Shown: in pieces, positions 33,797-44,670 of the stretch
Layout of the letters: each line of letters begins with the position of its first letter
Position numbering within the stretch: the first letter of the stretch is position 1
Assembly (NCBI GenBank): GCA_963556145.1
Contig: OY744464.1
Span: 1,922,001 to 1,986,000, forward strand
Direction: 5' to 3'
Origin: Hygrocybe punicea
Lineage: Eukaryota; Basidiomycota; Agaricomycetes; Agaricales; Hygrophoraceae
Length of the DNA stretch: 64,000 nt
Program-made: the position numbers and the translations under genes
The notes under the pieces: model-generated
Database searches by the model: none
Told to the model about the DNA's origin: nothing
What the model saw: only the letters and a program-made list of their open reading frames with translations

Positions 33797-34640
33797 TACT
33801 ACACCAAACATGTTGTTCGGTGCATTCGGTCACCGGACATATTTGGTGGATGTCCATCAATCGGTATGACTAGATATACCACACCGAACACATCGAACAT
33901 GTTCGGTGTTTTGGTGAACATGTTCGGTCAACGTTTGAAAATCAATATGACTAGATATACCACACCGAACACATCGAACATGTTCGGTGTTTTGGTGAAC
34001 ATGTTCGGTCAACGTTTGAAAATCAATATGACTAGATATACCACACCGAACACATCGAACATGTTCGGTGTGTTCGGTGGACATGTTCGGTCAACGTTGG
34101 TAACCCAATATAACTAGATATATGCCACCGAACACATCGAACATGTTCGATGTGTTCGGTGTCATATATCTGGTCATATCGGTTGATTAACATCCACCGA
34201 ACATGTCCACCGAACACATCGAACATGTTCGATGTGTTCGGTGTCATATATCTGGTAATATTGGTTCACCAACGTTGACCGAACATGTCCACCAAACACA
34301 TCGAACATGTTCGATGTGTTCGGTGTGGTATATCTAGTCATATTGATTTTCCAACGTTGACCGAACATGTCCACCGAACACACTGAACATGTTCGATGTG
34401 TTCGGTGTGGTATATCTAGTCACAACCGTTGGTTGACATCCACCGAACATCTCCACCGAACACACCGAACATGTTCAATGTGTTCGGTGTAGTATATCTA
34501 GTCACAACCATTGGTTGACATCCACCGAACATCTCCACCGAACACACCAAACATGTTCAATGTGTTTGGTGTAGTATATCTCCTCATAATGGTTGGTTGA
34601 CATCCACTGAACATCTCCACCAAACACACTGAACACGTCC
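33797..34640. repeat. 81-bp palindromic repeat array with internal strand switch
   Basis: Units contain ATGACTAGATATACCACACC followed by CGAACACATCGAACATGTTC. On the left they run in one direction with an exact 81-bp period (anchors at 33866, 33947 and 34028). After about 34115 they run in the opposite direction, as TATATCTAGTCAT, with spacings of about 79-82 bases up to about 34640. Between and within units are perfect 36-bp palindromes (34126-34161 and 34208-34243; half-site CACCGAACACATCGAACA). Because 81 is divisible by three, the left half gives a repetitive frame that is not taken as a gene. A single relic of the motif lies at 41748-41790, on the far side of a three-gene block. Confidence 0.85.
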
Positions 34641-34906
34641 GATCTGTTCAGTGGATATTGCTCTTTCAAGACATTTAAATGATTCCATTGCTGATCAACG
34701 TGTTTGGCACGTGTTCGTTGTTTTATCATTGCCACTCTTGTCAGGTGACATAATTCCAACATCTTATAATTAGAAGGTTTGTGGAATCGTCGCCACCCTC
34801 TATCAACCACCCTGAAAGTAATCAATCATTAAGGTATTGATGTATTAATGATATCTGTGTCTGTTCCTCATACCACCCATCCGAAATCCTGCCTAGGTCC
34901 ACAAAC

Positions 34907-36729
34907 ATGCCATATAAGAAGGAACTTGGTTATGAACTTTGCATGCACATCTGCCCTGGTCGAAAATACGACTCTCCAAAAACGAAATGTCTTTTGTGGA
35001 AGAAGGAAGGCAACTCCTGCCAAAGACATGTCAGATCCGCACACCAACATCCCAAATGTGTTTCGTCTGGAATTTGTCCGCAGTCGGTATGTCTTGGTCG
35101 CAACATACGTGAAAATTGGCAGGGTGTCCGCAATGTGACGGCCGCGGAACTCGATCTCCTTCCACGCAAAAGGCTATCATCCGACTCTGAGATGGAAACA
35201 TCATCTGACTGTGAAATGGAACCGCCAACCACCGTAAGCAACAATGAACGCCGTATAACCACATTAAGCAACAATGACGGCCGTGTTTTCAAAATCCTCT
35301 TTATCCTTGACCCAACGATTCATATCGTGAGCAAAGCCGCAGCCATTAACGATCTTGCATTCATCACCACGACCATATCCGACATTGAACTCGATACCAT
35401 TGCCCATCTTGATGGTTACGTCCATATCATCAAATCATACAAGAGTCGCTATTCAGTATGTATTCAAGAATGGGTAATGTCTATTGTTTAATTTGTGGAT
35501 TGTTGATACTGAAACACATTTCACAACAAACAGGTTTATATTGGTATGCGACTACATCATGAGGATGGAGACCGGCACTTCAATGTCAAATACATATTTT
35601 GGCCTGAGTTCCTTCATGCAATACTTCGCTATCAAGACAAAGGCGATACGTGGCAAAAGTTCGCATCGGCAGATTGTGTATTTGGTGGTGTGGATATGGG
35701 AATGTCATATATGTAAGATTGACATCGCTTTAATTAATTCTGCTCCGTTTTCGCTGCATTATACTGATGTCTTGACAGCGGTAACCAATACGGATTGACA
35801 CTGGAAAATGTGTCGATTTTCATGACTGGAATGGACGAACTCTGTCGAACGGTACACATCTGGCCACCTCCGAAGCAGATGAACACGGTCCATTCAAAAT
35901 GGATACAAAATCAAAACTTGCTTCATGTCGCTTTGAACGTAATGCATACGATACGCCCCCAAGCAAAATTATTAAACGATGGCGACCAATTCCCACCGAA
36001 TATTGTCTTGAAACAGACACACAGCGACACCGGTCATCACGTACTATTACCTGGCGACCCCAAGCGAAATTGGGAATACATGTGTAATAACTGTGAGGTT
36101 CCGGGTTCACGTTGGTTTGGGCAAACGTACATCGAACCACTGAGTAAGATGGGCGAATGGCGTGTGTTTCTAGTTGGTGGAAAGGTCATGTATACGGTGC
36201 ACACCCTGTACAACAAGGAAAGCAAGTCTTGGAAGTGGGATATCATCTCAAGTTTCTATACCTTGGATGAGTTAAGGTGAGTGCCCTTCATTTTCACTTG
36301 TCATATCATATGTATGATTGTCTTAACTTTGTCAGAATATTTCAAATGCAGGGGACTCTATTGAAGACGGTCGCGTGCAATCCAGACAGGGGCGCCATTT
36401 CTATTCGAGAGCAAGGCAGAAATGAGTTCTTCGACTTTGTCCAAAAGACCTATGAAGGGCTTTATGCGATAGAGTCCAATATGGTTGGTGGAAAACCATC
36501 GATGAGTGTCTTTTGCCGTATGGACATATCGCTCATTGTGGATTCCAAAACGGACACTGTGTCGTATTTCGTGAACGAGGTGGAATGTTATCACACATGC
36601 AGCCTCTGGTCGAACATGAAGTCAGGTCCGAAATCCGTTCGAGCACCCATTGGCTCATTGGCAGACACTTTTGCAGGGGTTTTTTATAAATGGTTGGTTG
36701 ACATAAAAGGTCCATACTCATATTTGTAA
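34907..36729 (+). CDS. Spliced intact gene with ATP-grasp-like domain
   Basis: Four exons (34907-35455, 35534-35712, 35779-36276, 36336-36729) join without stops to 539 codons, all with GT-AG borders. The N-terminus has a Cys/His-rich patch (CMHICPGRKYDSPKTKC to CQRHVRSAHQHPKC) that may bind zinc. An acidic linker follows. The C-terminal half has ATP-grasp-like landmarks: NIVLKQTHSDTGHHVLLP (the nucleotide-binding lysine and glycine-rich loop), EPLSKMGEWRVFLVGGKVMY (conserved E/R strand region) and CRMDISLIV to YFVNEVE (the metal-binding D...N-E end). ATP-grasp enzymes join a carboxylate to an amine or thiol using ATP; the substrate here cannot be told. It is transcribed away from the palindromic array, with a second gene of the block in opposite orientation downstream. 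The gene model is firm; the domain call is an inference from motifs. Confidence 0.62.
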
Positions 36730-36815
36730 TATCATTTGTACAATCAATGGATCGGTTCACGTTTATTCACAAGACAGACGTAAAATACAAATATAAATGA
36801 TGATATGTGAGGAAA

Positions 36816-38846
36816 TCATTTCGGCACTCCCAAGACCATAACCCATTGCACATTGAGTGAAATGCTCTTCATCATGTCATCTACACGCTTGAATGTATTG
36901 ATGGTATGTCCAACAACGACACCGGATCCTGCAGGGATATTGTGCGGGAAGATGGGTAGTTGCTGGAGTGATATGAGAGTGGACGTGAAGTCCGCTTTGA
37001 CTTTGCGTGCATCATAGATGGGCACTGACAACACATACTTAAGATATCAATTTATATTAGACGACCGGATGCTTACCAATATCGTAAAATGATAGAGCAG
37101 CCTTATGATAAGATGGAGTGGGTCGACGAGTGAATGGACTAAGTTGTACATTTTTGGATGTCGATGCCTCTATGAAAATCGATTAGGAATTACAACTAGA
37201 AATAATCAATGCACAAACTGGGAGATGTATCCATTCCACTTGCTGTGGTCGTTGAGAAGGACACATAGTCCTTATACAGTTGGGCCTGAAATTCGGACTC
37301 GCGAATCACCATTCCAATAGCACCGACATATCGCTCCCATTCTCCTTGAAGTAGTGCACCCTGTATAACCTTGACCGGCTTTGTATTGCCACCAATCTTG
37401 GGCTCACCGAGAAAGCAGGACTCCACTATGATGACCGATGTAAAGATCGTCGGCATTCCACCTCCGACTGCATGAAAGAAGTTGCGACCAAATGCACCAG
37501 TGGAGATATGGGCAGGGTTATCACGAGAGAGATTAGAATACCTCCCAGATCTATCAAAGGTAATGGCGGAAACCAATAATCTATATTATATCAAATGAAT
37601 TGACTGGATCCACTTCAAATTGTCATTGAAATAACGTACTTTCTGTTGATCTTGTAGATGTCAGTGATAATATCACTGAACTGTGGGTTGCCATTTCCAA
37701 TTGCACTGGACCAGGATACCATCGCTGCTGCCCTATATAGTTATGAGTAAATGACAAGGGTATGACTGCAATGGCATACTTGATGTTGACGCAGTCTTGG
37801 TAGGTGTCAACAAGTTGAGGATCCCTCGTGCCAATATCAGACTCATCAATGTTTGGAGATGGTAAGCTAGATTCACGACATCTACATCAAACACCATGGT
37901 GTAATAAGATCCAACACACCTGGTGATCTGCGTCAGTGCATAGGTCAGATCTCCTTCATCGCCACTGGAGCCTTTATCATCATCGGTATCATCGAGCATG
38001 ATGGCCTTTGTGGACTTTGACTTCTTGGATGGAGTATTAGAAACGCTGTTACGATTAATGAATGAGAATATTCATATCGGCACGTAAAATACACATGAAA
38101 TTGGCTTATCGGGGTTCTTCATCAAGGCTACTTTGCGACGATGCCTAAACAGTCAAACGATTTGTTTGAACAAATGGATATGTCTATGATAACCAAACAA
38201 CTCACTTAGAACCGTAGTCCTCTTCCTCTTCCTCCTCTTGCTCACCGTCTTGTGATTGATTAGATGCAGCTTTCAATTTCTTGAAGGGGGAAGGCATTTT
38301 ACTATGGATAACCTGTCAATGATGAGACAACACCTATGAAAAATATTTACACATGGTCGTCATTGTCGGTGACATTGGGAGATGACATTTGATGTTTCTT
38401 TCCACTGTAACAGATTGAAATCATGTTAGATATATTTGATATTGAAACACTAACACGTCTTTAACGTTGCGAAACTTGATGGAATGCCTAATATTTGTTA
38501 ACTCATATTGGATAACAATGATATGTGATTATAGATACCTTGTGAGCGTTGACGGTGCCATTACACTGCCAGTGCTTTGAATACTGACGGCATCATCATT
38601 AGCATCGGACAAAGCCACACTGTCCATTGGTCAAAAATAGCTAATGATTAAAACGATGACACATACACATCATCATCAGCCCAAGTCTTGATAACCTTCT
38701 TTCGCTTCTCGATTGTTGTAGAAGGCCGTCTTTAGTGCATGCAATAGAAACTTCAGTAATACCGAGTAAAATAGGTAAACATACATGGTGGCCTTGGGTT
38801 TTGCTTTCGAGTTTGATTTCATGGCAGTGGACTTCTTGGGAGGCAT
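36816..38846 (-). CDS. Multi-exon protein of unknown function, partner of the ATP-grasp-like gene
   Basis: The first exon (38846 to 38785) encodes MPPKKSTAMKSNSKAKPKAT. It joins through a GTATGT intron to an exon starting at 38729 that reads RPSTTIEKRKKVIKTWADDD. Several more small basic or acidic exons follow (SPFKKLKAASNQSQDGEQEE, TPSKKSKSTKAIMLDDTDDD), then larger conserved-looking exons: CVGSYYTMVFDVDVVNLAYH, FGRNFFHAVGGGMPTIFTSV, VIQGALLQGEWERYVGAIGM, and a last exon VPIYDARKVKADFTSTLISL ending VQWVMVLGVPK at 36816. The N-terminal tail looks nuclear. It resembles a multicopy family of uncharacterised Agaricomycete proteins (recognition from memory, tentative). It converges with the gene at 34907-36729, with 86 bases between stops. 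No lesion was noticed. Confidence 0.5.
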
Positions 38847-39261
38847 TGGAGAGCAGTCAAAGTTGATGGAATGGTGGATATCATCTTCACTCACGATTTA
38901 AATCACTCAAAAACAATAAGCTATGAATTTAAGATGAATCGGTGAATTCAAAACTTCAACAATAACATCTGAGGATCCACCATTGGCACATGCTCATATA
39001 CCAAACGAGGCTTCTTGGGCCATGTACTCCATGCAAAGCGCAAAGGTATGCATGAAAAATGGATGACTGTCCACATGATATTCGCCACAAGTTTATACTG
39101 GTAGGTTTCATGAATTGTTGACAAGCTCAATTAAAGTTAGGAATGGAGACTAAATAAAAAGGGGTATTCATGAAACAAAATTGCATAATGCCAAATTAAG
39201 CAACATGGGGTATACTAACAGATATTGATGAATGATGGATAGGGGTTAATTCCAATGCTGT

Positions 39262-40772
39262 GCATACATATCCTGTGATGCAGAATTAATGCGGAAAAGC
39301 TGGAGTACATGCTTGACTATACCATATCCAAACCAGACAGCTGACAACCAACATTATATGCGGCATTTGAAAGAAATGGAAAGGATCCGTATTATGCAAA
39401 ATGACGCAAACTTCAATATTCAAGAATGCAATACAAAAACAAAAACAAAACGGATCCTGAAAGCTATCATCACATGGACATCAAAAGCTAATATGGATAT
39501 GATCGGTGTGAGGATGATGGCGGAAGATATAATCCATGAAGTGGACGAAATTGTGCCACGCAATATACATCTCACCACTGCTTTGTACGTGATGGACAAC
39601 TATTACAACTTCAAGGGTGCATGTTAGCAATATCCACCATATATATACTGGCCAGTATTTGACACCAAATTGACAGCTGAACTTCTGCAGGAAATCATAT
39701 CTGCACGCTTAGAAGATGATGAAAGTCAGCTTGCGAAGGCCACAAATGTAAGTCATTGGATTTGAAAAGGTATATCATATTGACCGCATTGCCAGATTTC
39801 AAATGTCAATATTGTGCATGTTGACTCTCCAAATTGCTGGAAGTTTACACTTCCAACCAATGATGAATCCAAACATCAAGAATTGGTATTAAGTTTGCAA
39901 GTGATTTTGGTGGCGAAAGATCTTCCACCCATAACAACCAGGTATGTGCTAAATTCGTATCCATTCCTTGAATACCATTCTGATGAACCACTGTAATAGT
40001 CAACCGGAACGCCGAATGCCCTTCATACATCAAAGCATAGTCATAACTGGCCTTGATACAATGGGCTTTCAATCCTATATCGATAACCTTCGGATTCTGC
40101 ACCAGAAACTGGCTCATCAATTTCCTGACAAAGCAATGCAAGCTTTTACGCCTTCTACATACATGGATTACATGGCACTCGCAATAGGAACCCGATATTT
40201 CACTGATCGCCGACACGACAACTCTTCCCCTCACATTCCATTCGAGCATGCCATCGATCCAAAAGGCATATTAACCTCACTTGCGAATTCCCACTACTTT
40301 CATGGCCAGGACAATTGCGTACTTTATTACAAATTGAAGTCTGATAGAAATCGACATTGGTGAGTGACGATGAATTGGGATCACATCTCTACTGATGGAA
40401 ATATTTATTAGCTTCATTCCAACAAACCCAACTTGCTTTAGAATTGGTGATATAGTGGAGGTTCAGTTTACAATATCGGCAGTTCCGGTAAAGATGGATA
40501 AATTCAAGATGATTCTGAATCTACGGTCATTGGCACTGGTAGACAGTGACTTCACAGAGGTAACGCTTCAATACATCAAGAATTAAACGAATACTGATGT
40601 ATATTCTCAGGAAGCAACTATGATTCGCAAGAAGACAGCTTTGCCTACACCAACTACACAGCGCAAAATAGCCATCAAACGGCATGTTGGGTATGTGGAA
40701 GATGGTAATGATGCAGAGGGTGTTGTGGAAACAAGGCGACGCCTCAATAATATGAATATCGACCAATGCTAA
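39262..40772 (+). pseudogene. Third gene of the palindrome-flanked block, partly decayed
   Basis: The N-terminal part is damaged: KLEYMLDYTISKPDS is followed by TGA (probably from CGA), then QPTLYAAFERNGKDPYY and further stops or frame changes up to about 39630. From about 39640 the reading is better. It has WPVFDTKLTAELLQEIISAR, an intron near 39750-39797, VNIVHVDSPNCWKFTLPTND, SIVITGLDTMGFQSYIDNLR, an intron at about 40360-40410, then CFRIGDIVEVQFTISAVPVK and a last exon with a basic stretch (KTALPTPTTQRKIAIKRHVG) ending at 40772. The GDIVEVQ...VP pattern belongs to another uncharacterised repeated Agaricomycete family. Its function is unknown. Confidence 0.45.
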
Positions 40773-40814
40773 TGTATAATATTGTATGTACTCAAACTGT
40801 TGATATGTTACAGC

Positions 40815-41350
40815 TGTTTTGCTATCTGATGGCAGCAACTGCACTGTTTTGAATCAATTGAGAAATTTGGACTCGGTAGAATTTTGGGTGCTGTGTATTG
40901 TATCTCATGAAATACTATTTGGATTAAGATGGTTATACAGGGAAAGTTGTACTATATCTTGAGGACTATCTACTCCTGTAATTACATTTGGACAATATTT
41001 AGGATATGGTGAGTTGTTGATGAAATAAAAAGGTAGACCAGTACTTTTTGACACCCAAAATGATACTGTCAAGTTATGACATCGAAAGAGCTCATATGAA
41101 GAAGACTGGAGGGAGAAGGTTGTTCATCTTTTCAAGGCCTAGAAGTACATATACCATATTCTTCTCTGTTTTTGTCCTTTGAGCCGTTATTGCATCTGTA
41201 CTATGTTTGTCTGTCATTAGGCTCGAAATACAACCAGAATCAACCATCTTGATCCAATCAGTATTTCATGAGATACAAAACACAGCACCCAAAATTCAAA
41301 TTTCTCAATTGATTCAAAAAGATGCAGTTACTGCCATCAGATAGTAAAAT
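40815..41350. mobile_element. Inverted-repeat (MITE-like) element
   Basis: Bases 40818-40933 and 41243-41349 are inverted copies: TTTTGCTATCTGATGGCAG on the left against CTGCCATCAGATAGTAAAA on the right, continuing through CAATTGAGAAATTTG and GGGTGCTGTGT with about 85-90% identity by eye. The 300-base spacer has no reading frame. The target duplication could not be fixed. It lies just after the third gene of the block. Confidence 0.7.
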
Positions 41351-42870
41351 GACGGTAAACTATTGAAAGTTGTAAATCACGATGATACATGGAACCATTC
41401 TGAATACATCGATTTACTATGAAATATGTCTTCTATATACTGTAATTGAAATTTGGCTATTGATTCAAGCATCAAGCATTGATGACACATATGTGACATG
41501 TCCAGATATTGTATTCTTCAATCATTGTTAGACTGTGACTCTGCAATTTGAGGATCCACAATATGCAAGAGGTGTGCCTTTTTGCTGAAAAGATGAGAAT
41601 GAGCTATTGAAAATCCATTATCTACCTATAATCCAGATTTAATGTTTGCATATTCTCTTTGTATCATCACTGGATAGCTAACTATATCCAATGTTCAATG
41701 TGTACTGATCACATATGACAATAGTAACCTGAACATATTGACCATCCACATTGACCGAACACACCGAACATGTCCAATATGTTCGGTTTGTGGTCCATGA
41801 AACTGAATTACAATTCATTGTACAAATTCAATCAAACTACCTTTACTTCTCATATGTGATGCATAACCTTTTGTTCATAGACGTGTCATATTAACTGGAC
41901 GAAATCTGCAAGTGCAACAAGCATATTTACTCCTTTATATCTAAATTGATAATGAAATTCACTGCTGTACTGAGAAGCCTATGTTGCTATGTTCCTGCAT
42001 TGATACCATTGGATTGTATCTTGGCCCAACCTTCACTTCTTCCCATCCTGCCATAAATATGATGCTTTGCTATTTAATAATTGCTTTCCCATCATATTAG
42101 TTTGTTCTGGCCTGATTGGAGCTTCTCTTGAACTAATTATGTTCCTTGTCCTTTTGTCTTGATCTTGAATCATTATGCAGTTGACTGCATTTATTGTACT
42201 ATTTTCGTGTCCTTTGATAAAATATCAACAAATTATAAACCTCACCCTTATGAGCCCATTCAATGAATACATTGAAACAGCATCTGGAGTACCAATGTAT
42301 GAACTCCATAGTTTCTCAATGTTGATAGTTCTGCTTGCACTTTCTCTGCTTCAATATGGGACGTCAAATGTGGCACATAATGCACATCCAACAACTGTCC
42401 AGACTTTTATTTCTGCTATTGTTTGTGCAATTGCAATGCCCTGAATTCAGGTAGGGACATCTGCAAAACACTTTGTGCCGAAAATGATGAACCGGCCGGT
42501 TAAACCGGTATTCAACCTGTTCCCTGTGATTCCAATGTACATAGCTATTATATGTATCTGTAGACAAAGTTATCATATCTGGTTCATTCAGTCTATATTG
42601 CACTGGCAATTCCTCAGAATACAGCAGAGATACTAGTTGGACAATACAGAACTCTCAGTACTGTTCAGACAGGTTTTCAACTCATCCATATGTCATAATG
42701 TGCACATTACACCAACAAAGAATATGATTATTGTCATGAAGTCGACTTAGCAGTGGACTACACTTTCCCAACTTGGCACCTTTGATCTGGTGACCTTATT
42801 GTTCTTGCTCATTTGAGACAACAAATTCTCACAGTTACAAAGTCAGCAGTCACACGGTTTCAAATTTATT
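41351..42870. other. AT-rich gene-free stretch with a relic of the 81-bp motif
   Basis: The only distinct item is at 41748-41790, where GACCGAACACACCGAACATG and CAATATGTTCGGT repeat the palindromic motif of the 33.8-34.6 kb array. A small ACCGGCCGGTT/ACCGGT cluster at about 42490-42510 resembles the ends of the 27827 hAT element. No gene is supported. Confidence 0.5.
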
Positions 42871-43316
42871 CACAGGGCTTCAAAATTGTTCCCACAGTTT
42901 GCAACAATTGTTCCCACAGCTTGGCAAATTAGAGTCTGATCCTGAGTTGAAAAATCCACCGTATAGAACGATTCCCTTATAGGGACTCATAATCTCGAGA
43001 GTAAGGAAAAAACTTCTGCAAAAATAGTGAGTGACAGAACGCAAAAAGATCTGGGAGAAAGACTGAAGAAGGTTTTCGAGAGGTCCCAGAGAAGAAGAGA
43101 AAAGATGAAGATTCGCGTCGTCGATCACGCAGTTGAGAAAACGATCGAGATCCTTGAGTGAGCGAAGGAAGGATTTGTCCGGAAGCGAAGTTGAAGGGGA
43201 CAAAGACCATATCGAGCGTAGCTCACAACTGTCGACTTCAACAAGCCGACTCCCAAACAAGCGGAGTGAGGGTAATAGTATTGGGGAAAGGTGGGGAAAA
43301 TAATTAGATAAATAAA

Positions 43317-44570
43317 CTAGAGACCGTATTTCTTATGGAAACTGGACATGGAAGATGTCAAAAGAGCAAAACGGGAGGCAAAAAAGGACTGGGAAATGAA
43401 GGTGGGAAGGATGGCGTCAATCTTCCGCCAGTAATCCAAAAAGGCCCGGGACTTCCAACAACCTTGGGTGGCAACCACATCTGGAGCAACACCCCTCAAG
43501 AGCAATTCCGTGGCACCACCAATGCAAAAACCGTGACCAAAGACGTCTAGCATGCCCGCGTCCCTCCAAATTCCATTGACACGGTCAAGGAACCAATCCC
43601 TCGTGAGAGGCAACCAGCCGCCATCAGCAGTCTTGAAGGTGAAAAGAGGGGCAGAGGGGGGAACTGAACTATTGGCCTCCAAGTGATGATGGAAGGCGGT
43701 GAGGGGGTTTGTGGGTTCGGGGATCGAGGTGAGAGTAATGTTGGCACCTAGTTCCTTAGTGGTCTTGGTCCATGGTATGTGAAAGGTGGCATGTTCGGCA
43801 CCAGACCTGACATGACCGAAATGAATGAAGGTACCTCACGTAACATGCTTGGAAGGATTGAAAGTGCCTGGGCTCAGAATAACGAGCTCATTCAGTTGAC
43901 AGCAGCACCAGAAGGCCACAGAAGCACAAGCCCAGACGGCGGCGTCGAAGGCATTGGAGAGGTCAAGAGAGCTGAAAAGAGCATGCATGTGCTCAATCGT
44001 TACCAGGGGACATTTGGGATGGATGGAAGAGGAGGGAACGAGTTTGCCAACACCGGTTCTGATCTTGGAAAGAAGTTCAGAATCCGCGCCACACCATGGG
44101 GCACCATTGAACAAGTGCCAAAAATAAAGGCCGGCCAACCAAGAATCTAGACAAGAGCGAGAGACCTTGGCGGTGGCGGTAGCAGCGAATGCAGCCAGGA
44201 GGACTTCAGAAGCAGGCATATGTCTGGATTCAGGAATATACATGTCATCACAGAATTGGGTGTAACGAAGAAGGCCAGCGCCGTAAATGGATCTCATATT
44301 CTCATCAAGGGAAAGAAGCAAAACTTCAAACAGACGTGAAATAGCAGGTAAGGGAAAATCAGAGTGCAAAGAATCATGGTACATAAGAGTAAAAGGGGAA
44401 TGCCATGCAAGGAGACGGTCGCTAGCACAAACGAAAGGACAGAAAGGGGAGGGAACATAACTACAGCCTTTTTTGGGTTTTCTAGGTTTTATAATTCGAC
44501 CACCGGACACTTGCGACACACCCCTGTGAATATGATGAACCAGCATGGATTGTAGAGGTGTAGACATCAG
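43317..44570 (-). pseudogene. Tyrosine recombinase of the DIRS-type element, catalytic arginines lost
   Basis: The N-terminal core-binding part holds SIYGAGLLRYTQFCDDMYIP and WLAGLYFWHLFNGAPWCGAD. The catalytic half holds AFWCCCQLNELVIL, GHGFCIGGATELLLRGVAPD, and GCWKSRAFLDYWRKI with the nucleophile tyrosine (about 43410-43440). In active family members the first box is C-R-L-G-E and the second is G-H-x-F-R-I-G. Here both arginines are replaced (CAA Gln at about 43900 and TGC Cys at about 43540), each explained by a single CpG transition (CGA to CAA, CGC to TGC). There is also a frame change near 43760-43836. This copy could not recombine. Confidence 0.78.
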
Positions 44571-44670
44571 GATCACATTGGCACCTGCCAACGCATGAGG
44601 GGGAAGAGGTGTACTAGGCATGAAAGAGGAAAGGATGAATGTCGCCTGGGAGCAAGATGATGGTGGGGGA

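Noticed and set aside
33866..34110. 159-codon frame with three copies of NMTRYTTPNTSNMFGV
   Set aside because: It follows the 81-bp repeat, which is divisible by three; a matching frame exists on the opposite strand because the units are palindromic.
43317..43682. Crypton DNA transposon
   Set aside because: The tyrosine recombinase is preceded on the same strand by zinc-knuckle, reverse transcriptase and RNase H parts, which makes it a DIRS-order retroelement.
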